64,000 nt of DNA from Lysobacter capsici (GCF_018732085.1 NZ_CP076103.1:3906001-3970000); one strand, 5' to 3'; shown: positions 42,303-51,733, numbered from the stretch's first letter. Program-made: numbers and translations. The notes: generated by a model not told the origin, from the letters alone.

Positions 42303-42949
42303 CGCGCGGCCTCGGGGGTCGCGGCGATCAACGCATGCACACGCGCGACCGCCCGCGCGGCGACAGCGTCGGCCGGCTGGCTGGCATCGATCAGTTCGAA
42401 GCGTTCCGGCTCGGCCGCGGCGCGATCGCGATAGCCCTGGCGCACGCGCTCGAAGAAATCGTTGCGTTCGCCTTCGATCCGGTCGGCGGCGCCGCGGCCG
42501 CGCATACGCTGCAGGCCGATCTCGACCGGTACGTCTAGCAACAGAGTCAGCGCCGGACGGATGCCGACCACGCGCCGCTCGAGTTCGGCGATGAACTGCG
42601 CATCCAGGCCGCGACCGGCGCCTTGATACGCGTAGCTGGCATCGGTGAAGCGATCGCTGACCACCCACTGGCCGCGTTCGAGCGCCGGCACGATCGTCGC
42701 GCGCACGTGCTGGGCGCGCGCGGCGAAGGCCAGCAGCAATTCGGTTTCGGGCGAGGCCGGCTCGTGGTGGGTATCGAGCATCAGGCCGCGAATCTGTTCG
42801 GCCAGCGGCGTGCCGCCGGGTTCGCGCGTGTACACGGCCTGGATGCCGGCGCGTTCGAACGCCGCGCGCAAGGCGCTGAGCACGGTCGACTTGCCCGCGC
42901 CTTCGCCGCCTTCCAGGGTGACGAAGCGCGCGTGGGTCGGCAGCGTCAT
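42299..42949 (-). CDS. tmk: Thymidylate kinase
   Basis: A 216-residue kinase. The P-loop is LEGGEGAGKST at about 13-23. The DR motif lies in WVVSDRFTDASYAYQGAGRG, with a TREPGGTPLAE substrate loop and the lid region around RMRGRGAADRIEGE. It phosphorylates dTMP to dTDP. It overlaps both neighbours by four bases. Confidence 0.97.
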   Translation of the reverse strand: MTLPTHARFVTLEGGEGAGKSTVLSALRAAFERAGIQAVYTREPGGTPLAEQIRGLMLDTHHEPASPETELLLAFAARAQHVRATIVPALERGQWVVSDRFTDASYAYQGAGRGLDAQFIAELERRVVGIRPALTLLLDVPVEIGLQRMRGRGAADRIEGERNDFFERVRQGYRDRAAAEPERFELIDASQPADAVAARAVARVHALIAATPEAAR

Positions 42950-44094
42950 CGGGTCGCCCCGGGCGATGCCGGCGCGGGCGCCGGCGCATCGCTGCCTTCG
43001 GCCGCTTCCTCCAGCACCGCCTTGCCCTCCTCGGGCTGGCCGCGGGTCTGGTTCTGGCGATAGCGCTGCAGGTAGATGCGCACGTTGGCCTGGTGCTGGG
43101 CGTAGGTCGCGGCGAACAGGCTGCGGCCGCTGCCGTCGCCGGAGGCGACGAAGAACAGCGCATCGCCCGGGGCCGGATTGGCCGTGGCCTTGAGCGCGGC
43201 CAGGCCCGGCATCGCGATCGGCGTCGGCGGCAGGCCGACGCGGGTGTAGGTGTTGTACGGCGTGTCGGTCTGCAGGTCGCGCTTGCGGATGTTGCCGTCG
43301 TAGGCCGCGCCGATGCCGTAGATCACGGTCGGGTCGGTTTCCAGTTTCATGCCGAGCTTGAGCCGGCGTTCGAACAGGCCGGCGATCTGCGCGCGCTCGG
43401 CCGGGATGCCGGTTTCCTTCTCCACGATCGAGGCCATGATCAGCAGTTCGGCCGGGCTCTTGAGCACGCTGCTGGGATCGCGCGCGGCCCAGGCCGCGGC
43501 CACCGCCTTGTCCATCGCCGCGTAGGCGCGCTTGAGCACGTCCAGGTCGGTGTCGCCGCCGGTGTATTGGTAGGTCTCCGGCAGGAAGCGGCCTTCCGGG
43601 TGCTGGCCGGGATGGCCGAGCGCCTTCATCAGCGCACTGTCGTCGAGCTGCCCGATCTGCTGCTTGAGCGGCGTGGCGCGGGCCAGGGCCGCGCGCAGAT
43701 CGCGCATGTTCCAGCCGTCGACGATGGTGAAGCGGTAGCTGATGATCTTGCCGTCGCGCATCGCGATCAGCAGCGCGCGCGGGCTGGTGCCCGGTTCCAG
43801 CGCGTATTCGCCGACCTGCAGCCGTCCGGCCGCGCCGAGCTGCTTGGCCAGCACGCGCCATTGCATCGGCTCGCCGACCTCGACCCCGGCCGCGCGCAGC
43901 TTGCGCACCACCGTCGGCAGCGAGTCGCCGCGTTCGACCAACAAGGTTTCGCCCTTCTCCAGCCCGCTCATCGGGGTGACGGCGAAGGCGTCGTAACGCT
44001 GCCACAGCCATGCGCCCGCGGCGGCCAGGGCCGCCAGCAGCACCACAATCACGATCAGGCAACCGCAGCCGCGCTTGCGTTTCTTTTCTGCCAC
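42946..44094 (-). CDS. mltG: Endolytic murein transglycosylase MltG
   Basis: A 382-residue inner-membrane enzyme. One N-terminal helix (about 9-29, GCLIVIVVLLAALAAAGAWL) is followed by a LysM-like subdomain (about 45-110) and the YceG catalytic domain with MASIVEKETGIPAERAQIAG, whose first glutamate in EKE is catalytic, and NIRKRDLQTDTPYNTYTR. It cuts nascent glycan strands and sets glycan length. The C-terminal extension is Pro/Ala-rich. It overlaps tmk by four bases and starts 64 bases after pabC. Confidence 0.95.
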   Translation of the reverse strand: MAEKKRKRGCGCLIVIVVLLAALAAAGAWLWQRYDAFAVTPMSGLEKGETLLVERGDSLPTVVRKLRAAGVEVGEPMQWRVLAKQLGAAGRLQVGEYALEPGTSPRALLIAMRDGKIISYRFTIVDGWNMRDLRAALARATPLKQQIGQLDDSALMKALGHPGQHPEGRFLPETYQYTGGDTDLDVLKRAYAAMDKAVAAAWAARDPSSVLKSPAELLIMASIVEKETGIPAERAQIAGLFERRLKLGMKLETDPTVIYGIGAAYDGNIRKRDLQTDTPYNTYTRVGLPPTPIAMPGLAALKATANPAPGDALFFVASGDGSGRSLFAATYAQHQANVRIYLQRYRQNQTRGQPEEGKAVLEEAAEGSDAPAPAPASPGATR

Positions 44095-44158
44095 GAAACC
44101 TCCGTCATTCGATTCAACCCGCCGCGCGCCGCCGCGACCGGCGGCCGCGAGTGCGGCG

Positions 44159-44977
44159 CTAGTCGTCGAGCCCAGCGAAGGCGGGATGGCTTGAGCCGAG
44201 CCGGCGCCGCAACCCGGTCAGACCCGGATGCGGCGCCCATTGCCGCTCGCCGAGCCGCGCCACCGGCAGGATACCGCGCACGGCGTTGCACAGGAAAATC
44301 GCGTCGGCCCGCGCGAGGTCGGCGGCGTTCAGCGGCCGCACCTGGATATCGGCCAGATCGATCAGGGCCTGACGGCACACGCCGGCGACGCCGCAGCGGT
44401 CTACCGGCGGGGTCAGCCAGGCCCCGGCGCGCAACAGGAAGACATTCGCTGCGGTCGCGCCGACCAGTTCGCCGTCGGCGTTCAGCAACAGGCCTTCATG
44501 CACGTTCGGATCGTCCCATTCGGCGCGCGCCAGCACCTGCTCCAGGCGATTGCAGTGCTTCATCCCGGCCAGCGCCGGCTGCAGCGACACGCGCAGGTCG
44601 CACCAGCGCAGGGTCAGGCCCTCGCGCGGCGCGGGCGGCGGCAGCGGATGGCGCGAAATCGTCCAGGACGGGATCGCCTGCGGCGGCGGCGCATAGCCGC
44701 GGCCGCCTTCGCCGCGGCTTAGGATCAGCTTCAGCACCGCGTCTTCGCCTCCTAGCAAGGCCTGCGCCTCGGCCCGGACCTGGGCTTCGTCGGGCAAGCT
44801 CAGGCCCAGGCGCGGCGCGCTGTGGCGCAGCCGCGCCCAGTGGCGGTCCCACCACGGCAGCTCGCCGCGGTGCGCGCGCATGGTTTCGAACACGCCGTCG
44901 CCATAGGCGTAGGCGCGGTCGGCGGGCGACAGCGCGTCGATGCGGTCGGCGCCGCGGAACAGGCGGAATTCAGTCAT
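44159..44977 (-). CDS. pabC: Aminodeoxychorismate lyase PabC
   Basis: A 272-residue fold-type IV PLP enzyme. Motifs: AYAYGDGVFETMRAHRG at the N-terminus, the PLP lysine in LAGMKHCNRLEQVLARAEW, and NADGELVGATAANVFLL for phosphate binding. It forms 4-aminobenzoate for folate synthesis. The start ATG 44977 (MTEFRLFRGADR) agrees with the family; upstream codons are not conserved. It lies between fabF and mltG, its usual place. Confidence 0.93.
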   Translation of the reverse strand: MTEFRLFRGADRIDALSPADRAYAYGDGVFETMRAHRGELPWWDRHWARLRHSAPRLGLSLPDEAQVRAEAQALLGGEDAVLKLILSRGEGGRGYAPPPQAIPSWTISRHPLPPPAPREGLTLRWCDLRVSLQPALAGMKHCNRLEQVLARAEWDDPNVHEGLLLNADGELVGATAANVFLLRAGAWLTPPVDRCGVAGVCRQALIDLADIQVRPLNAADLARADAIFLCNAVRGILPVARLGERQWAPHPGLTGLRRRLGSSHPAFAGLDD

Positions 44978-45119
44978 GGCGCGGGGATGCGGTCGGCATG
45001 GCGGCATCGTACGCGTTGGGGCTGGGGTTGTCGGAGCGGCGGCCGTGGGAATTTGGTACTGCCACAAGCCGCGATTGGGGATTCGCAGATATGGCGGCGT
45101 TTCGACTTGGGTGTGGATT

Positions 45120-45153
45120 CGCGGTCGCGGCTTGCGCCGCTCCTACAGGTGGG
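45120..45153. repeat. REP-type half element downstream of fabF
   Basis: A single arm CGCGGTCGCGGCTTGCGCCG then CTCCTACAGGTGGG. It lies 24 bases from the fabF terminator hairpin. No inverted partner is found. Confidence 0.85.
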
Positions 45154-45177
45154 CATCGTGGCATCGCAGACATGCGA

Positions 45178-45206
45178 AGGCCCGCGAAGTTGGACTTCGC
45201 GGGCCT
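45178..45206 (-). terminator. Hairpin downstream of fabF
   Basis: A 13-base perfect stem AGGCCCGCGAAGT / ACTTCGCGGGCCT with a three-base loop, 27 bases beyond the fabF stop. No strong T-run follows on the minus strand, so readthrough to pabC is possible. Confidence 0.65.
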
Positions 45207-45232
45207 CGCAGTGACGCGGATGCTCGGGCGGA

Positions 45233-46486
45233 TTACAGCCGCTTGAACACCAGCGTGCCGTTGGTGCCGCCGAAACCGAAGCCGTTCGACATCGCCACGT
45301 CGATCTTGACCTGACGCGCGGTGTTGGGCACGTAGTCCAGATCGCACCCCTCGCCCGGCTCGTCCAGGTTGATGGTCGGCGGGATGATGTCGTGATGCAG
45401 CGCCAGCACCGAGAAGATCGCCTCGGCGCCGCCGGCCGCGCCGAGCAGGTGCCCGGTCATCGACTTGGTCGAGCTGACCATCATCTTGTAGGCGTGGTCG
45501 CCGAACGCGCGCTTCATCGCCAGGGTCTCGGCCAGATCGCCGAGCGGGGTCGAGGTACCGTGCGCGTTGAGGTAATCCACGTCCTCGGGGTTGAGGCCGG
45601 CGTCCTTGAGCGCGGACACCATGCAGCGCGCCGGGCCTTCGCCGTTCTCGCTCGGCGCGGTCATGTGGAACGCGTCGGAACTGGCGCCGAAACCGGCCAG
45701 TTCGCAGTAGATGCGCGCGCCGCGCGCCTTGGCGCGTTCGTACTCTTCCAGCACCAGCACGCCGGCGCCGTCGCCGAGCACGAAACCGTCGCGTTCCTTG
45801 TCCCACGGCCGCGAGGCGTGGATCGGATCGTCGTTGCGCGTGGACATGGCCTTCATCGAGCAGAAGCCGCCGACCGAGGTCGGCGAGGAGCCGCGCTCGG
45901 CGCCGCCGGCCACCATCACGTCGGCGTCGCCGTACTGGATCATGCGCATCGCCATGCCGATGGAATGGTTGGAGGTGGCGCAGGCCGAGACGGCGGAGAA
46001 ATTCGGGCCCTTGATGCCGGTCAGCAACGAAACCTGGCCGGGCAGCATGTTGATGATCGTGCTGGGCACGTAGAACGGCGAGATCTTGCGCGGGCCGCCC
46101 TCGTGGTACTTGATGGTCTGCTCTTCGATGCCGAGCAGGCCGCCGATGCCCGAACCGATCAGCGCGCCGATGCGCTCGGCGTTGGAATCGTCGACGGTGA
46201 TGCCGGCATCCTGCAGCGCCATCAGCGATGCGGCCACGCCGTAGTGGATGAACTCTTCCATCTTCTTGGCGTCTTTCGAGCTCACCCCGTAGTTGGTGAT
46301 GTCGAAATTGCGCACTTCACCGGCGATGCGGGTGGTGAACAAGGCCGGATCGAAATGGGTGATCGGACCGATGCCGGAGCGACCATTGACGATGCCGTCC
46401 CAACTGCTGACAACGTCGTTGCCGAGCGGGGAAACGAGACCGAGGCCGGTGACGACCACGCGGCGGTTGAAGGTACGGTTGGACAT
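45233..46486 (-). CDS. fabF: 3-oxoacyl-ACP synthase II (KAS II)
   Basis: A 417-residue condensing enzyme. The nucleophilic cysteine is in VSACATSNHSIG (about 164-175), with histidines in LNAHGTSTPLGD and KSMTGHLLGAAGG, and the glycine-rich tail SNGFGFGGTNGTLVF. It extends acyl-ACP with malonyl-ACP. The start ATG 46486 gives MSNRTFNRRVVVTGLG. It follows acpP, separated by 159 bases that hold an attenuator-like hairpin. Confidence 0.97.
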   Translation of the reverse strand: MSNRTFNRRVVVTGLGLVSPLGNDVVSSWDGIVNGRSGIGPITHFDPALFTTRIAGEVRNFDITNYGVSSKDAKKMEEFIHYGVAASLMALQDAGITVDDSNAERIGALIGSGIGGLLGIEEQTIKYHEGGPRKISPFYVPSTIINMLPGQVSLLTGIKGPNFSAVSACATSNHSIGMAMRMIQYGDADVMVAGGAERGSSPTSVGGFCSMKAMSTRNDDPIHASRPWDKERDGFVLGDGAGVLVLEEYERAKARGARIYCELAGFGASSDAFHMTAPSENGEGPARCMVSALKDAGLNPEDVDYLNAHGTSTPLGDLAETLAMKRAFGDHAYKMMVSSTKSMTGHLLGAAGGAEAIFSVLALHHDIIPPTINLDEPGEGCDLDYVPNTARQVKIDVAMSNGFGFGGTNGTLVFKRL

Positions 46487-46544
46487 GCAACGCTGCCTCT
46501 GTTGATTCCGTCTGCGGACGCTACGCCGGCGTATTGACCGGCCG

Positions 46545-46573
46545 GAAAAGCACGGGGCCGCAATGCGGCCCCG
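46545..46573 (-). terminator. Terminator/attenuator between acpP and fabF
   Basis: A nine-base GC stem CGGGGCCGC / GCGGCCCCG with a three-base loop is followed on the minus strand by TGCTTTTC. It can trim transcription after acpP, which is normally made in large excess over fabF. Confidence 0.7.
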
Positions 46574-46645
46574 AGTTGTCACTTGATAATGCGTGCTGCG
46601 CGCTTGCCGCAGGCGTCGTGACGCATGCGGCCAGCGCCAGGCGCG

Positions 46646-46885
46646 TTACGACTTGACGTGCGCCTTGACGTAGTCGATCGCCTGCTGCACCGAGGTGATC
46701 TTCTCGGCTTCTTCATCCGGAATCTCGCACTCGAACTCTTCTTCGAGCGCCATCACCAGCTCGACGGTGTCGAGCGAATCCGCGCCGAGATCGTCGACGA
46801 ACGAAGCGTTGTTGGTGACTTCGTCTTCCTTGACGCCGAGCTGTTCGACCACGATTTTCTTGACGCGTTCTTCGATGCTGCTCAT
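46646..46885 (-). CDS. acpP: Acyl carrier protein
   Basis: A 79-residue acidic protein. Serine 37 in LGADSLDTVELVMALEEEF is the phosphopantetheine site. It carries growing acyl chains for fatty acid, lipid A and secondary-metabolite synthesis. It lies between fabG and fabF as usual. Confidence 0.98.
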   Translation of the reverse strand: MSSIEERVKKIVVEQLGVKEDEVTNNASFVDDLGADSLDTVELVMALEEEFECEIPDEEAEKITSVQQAIDYVKAHVKS

Positions 46886-47014
46886 GGATGCTGCTCCTCC
46901 CGTGAGGGGTTTTCGATGGAATAGTCTAATGGAATCGAGCGGTTTCGCGAGACCGGCCCCCGGTTTCGACGAAACCCCTTTGGGTTCAATCGCTTACTAG
47001 CCTACGTCAAGGGC

Positions 47015-47761
47015 TTACGGCATGTACATGCCACCGTTGACGTGGAGGGTTTCGCCGGTGATGTAGGCCGCCCCTGGGCTGGCCAGGAACGCCACGGCGC
47101 GGGCGATGTCGGCCGGTTCGCCGAAGCGACCCAGCGCGATCTGTTCGAACATGGCCTTCTTCGCGTCCTCGGGGAGGTCGCGGGTCATGTCGGTGTCGAT
47201 GAAGCCGGGCGCGACCACGTTCACGGTCACCCCGCGGCTGCCGATCTCGCGCGCCATCGATTTGCTGAAGGCGATCACGCCGGCCTTGGCCGCGGCGTAG
47301 TTGGCCTGGCCGGCGTTGCCGGTCACGCCCACGACCGAAGCGATGTTGATGATGCGGCCCTTGCGCGCCTTCATCATCGCGCGCATCACCGCCTTGCTGG
47401 TGCGGTAGACGCTGCTCAGGTTGGTGTCGAGGATGGCCTGCCAGTCCTCGTCCTTCATCCGCATCAGCAGGTTGTCGCGGGTGATGCCGGCGTTGTTGAC
47501 CAGGATCGAGATCGCGCCGATGTCCTTGCCGACGCCGTCGATCAGCGCCTCGATCGAGGCCGCGTCGGCGACATCGACCACCCGGCCGTGGCCGCCGTGG
47601 GCGGCCAGGCGCTCGCCGATCGCCTTCGCGCCGGCCTCGCTGGTCGCGGTGCCGACGACGGTCGCGCCCTGCGCGGCCAGCTCGTCGGCGATGGCGGCGC
47701 CGATGCCGCGGCTGGCGCCGGTGACCAAGGCGATTTCACCCGAAAGCGGGGCAGTGCTCAT
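47015..47761 (-). CDS. fabG: 3-oxoacyl-ACP reductase
   Basis: A 248-residue short-chain dehydrogenase. NADP motif TGASRGIG, then NNAG, the catalytic Ser in IINIASVVG and the YxxxK pair in ANYAAAKAG. The C-terminus HVNGGMYMP is typical of FabG. It reduces 3-oxoacyl-ACP. The start is ATG 47761; upstream codons are not conserved. Confidence 0.97.
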   Translation of the reverse strand: MSTAPLSGEIALVTGASRGIGAAIADELAAQGATVVGTATSEAGAKAIGERLAAHGGHGRVVDVADAASIEALIDGVGKDIGAISILVNNAGITRDNLLMRMKDEDWQAILDTNLSSVYRTSKAVMRAMMKARKGRIINIASVVGVTGNAGQANYAAAKAGVIAFSKSMAREIGSRGVTVNVVAPGFIDTDMTRDLPEDAKKAMFEQIALGRFGEPADIARAVAFLASPGAAYITGETLHVNGGMYMP

Positions 47762-48183
47762 GCATTCACTCCGTTCAAAACACGTGTCCGGTGCGGGCTG
47801 GGCCGGCGCGCGCTCGCGCGGCGGGGCCAGGCCCGATCGTATCGGGTCGCGGTCGCGGCGGCATTGCCGGGACGGTCGCCGCACGGGCGCCGGACCGGAA
47901 ATGTTGCGACCGCAGCAAAGCGTACAGGCTGCGGGTGGCGATGAGTAGCGCGCGAACCGGCGCCGACGCCGCCCTGGCGGCCCGCATCACGGAATGAACC
48001 CGACCGCGCGCGCATCCGCGCCAAGCGCCCTGCGCGCGCGTCGGCCGACGTGACGCAGACCGCGTTCAGCCGCGCCATGCGGGCGCAATACTCGCCGCTC
48101 ACCATGGCCGCTGCCGCGTCGTTGCCGGCACGCCCGCACTCCCCACCCTTCCCCGCTTCGCCCACTCTTCCAAGGCGCGATCC
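47762..48183. other. 422-base gene-free interval between fabG and an opposite-strand SDR gene
   Basis: Contains the fabG upstream region and the region before the SDR start. It is very GC-rich, with several short GCGCGC runs but no REP unit, no clear palindrome above ten bases and no supported open frame. It probably holds a divergent promoter pair. Confidence 0.4.
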
Positions 48184-48966
48184 ATGACCGCGAGCCGCAA
48201 ACGTTACGAAAACAAGATCGTGCTGGTCACCGGCGGTGCCACCGGCATCGGCAAGATCACCTCGACCGCGTTCGCGCGCGAAGGCGCGAGCGTGGTGTTC
48301 ACCGACCTGTCGGCCGATCACGGCCCCGCGTTCGAAGCGCAGTTGCGCGAACAAGGCTGGCAGGCGCAGTTCGTCCAATCCGACGTGACCGACCCGGGCC
48401 AGTGCGAACGCCTGGTCGCCGACATCGCCCAACGTCATGGCCGACTCGACGTCGCGGTCAACAACGCCGGCGGCATCCTGGCGCCCGACGAACTGGGCAC
48501 CGGCGTCCATGACACCCTCGAAGAAGGCTGGGACAAGAACATCGCGCTGAACCTGAGCGGCGTATTCCTGGGCATGAAGTACCAGATCCGGCAAATGCTC
48601 AAACAAGGCGGCGGCGCCATCGTCAACACCGGCTCGATCGCCGGGCTGATCGTCGATGTCGACTTCACCAGCCTGTCGTACAGCACCGCCAAGGCCGGCA
48701 TGATCCACATGAGCAAATGGGCGGCGGTGATGTATGCGAAAAACCATATCCGGGTGAACGTGGTGGCTCCGGCGGCGGTGGCCACCGAAGCGACCAAGGC
48801 CTTCCTGAGCGATGAAATGAAATCCTTCCTGGCCGGACAGTCGCCGATGCAGCGCATGTCCGAACCCGAAGAGATCGCCAACGCCACCTTGTGGCTGTGT
48901 TCGGACGAAGCCTACGGCGTCACCGGCGTGACCTTGCCGGTGGACGGCGGCATCGCGGCGAAATGA
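48184..48966 (+). CDS. SDR-family oxidoreductase inserted in the fab cluster
   Basis: A 260-residue classical SDR. Cofactor motif VTGGATGIGK, NNAGG, catalytic Ser in VNTGSIAG and the Tyr/Lys pair in SYSTAKAGMIHMS. The C-terminus TLPVDGGIAAK fits the 'glucose/ribitol dehydrogenase-like' group. It lies on the plus strand between fabD and fabG, opposite to all neighbours, so it is probably not a fatty-acid gene. An aspartate after the second beta strand (VVFTDLSADHG) suggests NAD preference. The substrate is unknown. Confidence 0.9.
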   Translation: MTASRKRYENKIVLVTGGATGIGKITSTAFAREGASVVFTDLSADHGPAFEAQLREQGWQAQFVQSDVTDPGQCERLVADIAQRHGRLDVAVNNAGGILAPDELGTGVHDTLEEGWDKNIALNLSGVFLGMKYQIRQMLKQGGGAIVNTGSIAGLIVDVDFTSLSYSTAKAGMIHMSKWAAVMYAKNHIRVNVVAPAAVATEATKAFLSDEMKSFLAGQSPMQRMSEPEEIANATLWLCSDEAYGVTGVTLPVDGGIAAK

Positions 48967-48988
48967 CGATGGGTTGATCGGTCCGCGC

Positions 48989-49930
48989 TCACTGCCAGTC
49001 GGCGAGCGCGGTCTCGAAATCGCCCGGCGTGCCCAGCGGGCGGCCGTCGATGGATTTGTCGATGCGCTTGACCAGCCCGACCAGCACCTTGCCCGGGCCG
49101 CATTCGGCGATGCAGCCTATGCCGGCCGCGGCCAGCGCCTGCACGCAACCGGTCCATTGCACCGGCAGGTACAACTGACGCACCAGCGCGTCGCGGATCG
49201 CCTCGACGCTGGCATGCACCTGCGCATCGACGTTCTGCACCACCGGTACGTTCGGCGCGTGCCAGGTAGTACCGTTCATGGCCTCGGCCAGACGGTTGGC
49301 CGCTTCGCGCATCAGCGGCGTATGCGAGGGCACGCTGACCGACAGCTTGACCGCCTTGCGCACGCCGGCTTCGGCCAGACGAGTGAGCGCCTTGTCGACC
49401 GCGCCGGCATGGCCGCCGATCACGATCTGGCCGGGCGAGTTGTAATTGGCCGGCACCACCACTTCGCTGCCCGACACGGCCTGGCAGATTTCCTCCACCA
49501 GGGCGTCTTCGGCGCCGAGCACCGCCGCCATCGCGCCGGTGCCGGCAGGCGCGGCTTCCTGCATCAGCTGACCGCGCAGGCGCACCAGGTGCGCCGCGTC
49601 ACGCAGCGACAAGGCGCCGGCCGCGACCAGCGCGCTGTATTCGCCGAGGCTGTGGCCGGCAAGCAAGGCCGGCTGCGCGCCGCCGCGGGCCTGCCACAGG
49701 CGCCACACCGCCACGCCCGCGGCCAACAGCGCCGGCTGGGTGTATTCGGTGCGATTGAGCATTTCCTCGGGACCGCCCTGGCTGAGCGCCCACAGATCGA
49801 CCCCGGCGCCATCGCTGGCCTCGACGAAGGCGTCGCGGATCTGCGGATGCAGTTCCGACAGCTCGGCGAGCATGCCGATGGCTTGCGAGCCCTGGCCCGG
49901 GAAGACGAAAGAAAGTCGCTGATCGGTCAC
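48989..49930 (-). CDS. fabD: Malonyl-CoA:ACP transacylase
   Basis: A 313-residue enzyme. The nucleophilic serine lies in AGHSLGEYSALVAAG, with the N-terminal oxyanion motif FVFPGQGSQ and the catalytic histidine in VSVPSHTPLM. The start is GTG 49930 (reads MTDQRLSFVFPG); no plausible ATG lies near. It loads malonate onto ACP. It is convergent with the SDR gene. Confidence 0.96.
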   Translation of the reverse strand: MTDQRLSFVFPGQGSQAIGMLAELSELHPQIRDAFVEASDGAGVDLWALSQGGPEEMLNRTEYTQPALLAAGVAVWRLWQARGGAQPALLAGHSLGEYSALVAAGALSLRDAAHLVRLRGQLMQEAAPAGTGAMAAVLGAEDALVEEICQAVSGSEVVVPANYNSPGQIVIGGHAGAVDKALTRLAEAGVRKAVKLSVSVPSHTPLMREAANRLAEAMNGTTWHAPNVPVVQNVDAQVHASVEAIRDALVRQLYLPVQWTGCVQALAAAGIGCIAECGPGKVLVGLVKRIDKSIDGRPLGTPGDFETALADWQ

Positions 49931-50201
49931 GCGTGCTGCCAGATCGGTGAGGATCGCGAATGATACGGGCGAACCGTCGCGATCGTCTGTACCCGACGGT
50001 ACGGGGTCACATCCCGGCGCGATGCCGGGTGACTGGGCAGGCGCTGCGACGATGCAAACGATGGAGGCGCGATGGGCGGCGATGCACCCGGGCGCGTCGG
50101 ATTGCCGTAGCGGCACGTCGATAACGATTGCGCGGTGCAAAGCGACGCGCACATGACGATTGCGCGGTGCGGACACGCGCTTGCGCGGCGAACTCATGCC
50201 T

Positions 50202-50319
50202 GCGCGGTCGCGGCTTGCGCCGCTCCTACAGTGCGATACGCGGCTTTCGTACAGGCATGGCGCACGCGCGACGTGAGCCAGGTATCCGCCTGTAGGAGCG
50301 GCGCAAGCCGCGACCGCGA
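50202..50319. repeat. REP-type palindrome, copy between fabH and fabD
   Basis: Arms 50202-50231 and 50289-50319 are exact mirror units (GCGGTCGCGGCTTGCGCCGC / GCGGCGCAAGCCGCGACCGC). The surrounding 552-base interval 49931-50482 otherwise shows only low-complexity GC-rich sequence (GCGCGGTG repeats at 50130-50190) and no gene. Confidence 0.92.
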
Positions 50320-50482
50320 ATCAACAGCCGCATCGAAACCAACGGCCAGCCCGCGCGCACCGCATCGACAAGCTGCAACATGCAAGCTGCACTATGCGAG
50401 CCGAACCCGACAAGCCCGACCCGCGCGGAAATCCAGCCATCAAACGAGGACGGCCACCGCCGCCCTCGCAACCGGCAACGCA

Positions 50483-51463
50483 TCAGTAACGCAGCAGCGC
50501 CGAGCCCCAAGTGAAACCGCCACCGAAGGCTTCCAGCAACAGCAACTGCCCGCGCTGCACCTTGCCCGAACGCACCGCTTCGTCCAGCGCCAGCGGCACC
50601 GAGCCCGAGGAGGTGTTGCCGTGACGATCGACGGTCACGATGACGCGATCCATCGGCATGTCCAGGCGCTTGGCCGTGGCTTCGATGATGCGCAGATTGG
50701 CCTGGTGCGGAATCAGCCAGTCGATTTCATGCCGGTCCAGGCCGTTGGCTTCCAGGGTCTCCTCGACCACCGAATCCAGCGCCTTGACCGCATGCTTGAA
50801 CACTTCGTTGCCGGTCATCAACACCTTGACCCCGGCGTTGTGCTCTTCGGGCTTGAAGCCCACCGACACGCCGACCGGATTCCACAGCAGTTCCTTCTTG
50901 CCGCCGTCGGCGTGCAGATGGGTGCTGAGGATGCCGGTTTCGCTGTCGGCCTTGAGCACGACCGCGCCGGCCCCGTCGCCGAACAGCACGCAGGTGCCGC
51001 GATCGCTCCAGTCGAGCATCCGGGTCAGGGTTTCCGAACCGACCACGAGCACGGTCTTGGCCGCGCCGGAACGGATGAACTTGTCGGCGACGGTCAGCGC
51101 ATAGACGAAGCCCGAGCAGGCCGCGTTGACGTCGAACGCCGGGCAGCCGTTGGCGCCCAGGCGGTGCTGGAGCAGACAAGCGGTGGACGGAAAGATCAGG
51201 TCCGGCGTGGTGGTGCCGAGCACGATCAGGTCGATCTCGCTGGCGTCCACGCCGGCCGCCTCGAGGGCGCGCACGGACGCGTGGTAGGCCAGGTCGCAGG
51301 TGGTCTCGCCTTCGGCGACGACGTGACGCTCGCGGATGCCGGTCCGGCTGACGATCCACTCGTCGCTGGTATCGACGAATTGGGCGAGGTCGGCGTTGGT
51401 CAACACCTTTTCCGGCAGATAGCTGCCGGTGCCCGCGATACGGGCGTAAATCCGATCTGTCAT
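50483..51463 (-). CDS. fabH: 3-oxoacyl-ACP synthase III (KAS III)
   Basis: A 326-residue initiating condensing enzyme. The triad is Cys in DVNAACSGFVYAL, His in WLIPHQANLRI and Asn in DRHGNTSSGSVPLAL. It starts MTDRIYARIAGTGSYLP. It condenses acetyl-CoA (or branched acyl-CoA) with malonyl-ACP. Branched starters would fit the iso-fatty acids of Lysobacter, but specificity cannot be read from sequence. Confidence 0.97.
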   Translation of the reverse strand: MTDRIYARIAGTGSYLPEKVLTNADLAQFVDTSDEWIVSRTGIRERHVVAEGETTCDLAYHASVRALEAAGVDASEIDLIVLGTTTPDLIFPSTACLLQHRLGANGCPAFDVNAACSGFVYALTVADKFIRSGAAKTVLVVGSETLTRMLDWSDRGTCVLFGDGAGAVVLKADSETGILSTHLHADGGKKELLWNPVGVSVGFKPEEHNAGVKVLMTGNEVFKHAVKALDSVVEETLEANGLDRHEIDWLIPHQANLRIIEATAKRLDMPMDRVIVTVDRHGNTSSGSVPLALDEAVRSGKVQRGQLLLLEAFGGGFTWGSALLRY

Positions 51464-51545
51464 CACCACTCCGCGGCGTTGCCGTAAGGCGGTCCGCAGG
51501 GTGCTTGCGCCTCAGCGCGAGACAGGCAAACGCGGGCCACCGGAA

Positions 51546-51572
51546 AACAGGACCGCCAGCATAAGCTGGCGG
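51546..51572 (-). terminator. Hairpin between rpmF and fabH
   Basis: The minus strand reads CCGCCAGC, a TTAT loop, then GCTGGCGG followed by TCCTGTTTTC. The eight-base stem plus T-rich tail suggests partial termination after rpmF. fabH may have its own promoter downstream of it. Confidence 0.55.
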
Positions 51573-51690
51573 CAGGTAGAAGTCGCGGCGGCCGCAGGTC
51601 TGCTTGCGGTCGGGCCGTTCCTGGCGAATGGCCCGGATCGGTGCCGGGACGATGCGGTTCGCATCGGCGCCGGCCCAGATCAGCGGCAAC

Positions 51691-51712
51691 GCATGCCGCG
51701 ATCACGGCATGC
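51691..51712 (-). terminator. Hairpin downstream of rpmF
   Basis: Inverted repeat GCATGCCG / CGGCATGC with a six-base centre, 22 bases beyond the rpmF stop. No T-run follows; a role in ending or stabilising the rpmF message is inferred only. Confidence 0.4.
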
Positions 51713-51733
51713 GGCGCGGCTTGCAGACGAAGC

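Noticed and set aside
47775..47990. Minus-strand 71-codon frame upstream of fabG
   Set aside because: Alanine/arginine-rich, no ribosome site, in a promoter region.
48184..48966. SDR gene as a second fabG
   Set aside because: Opposite strand, NAD-type acidic residue after the second strand and a C-terminus unlike FabG; a fatty-acid role is not supported.
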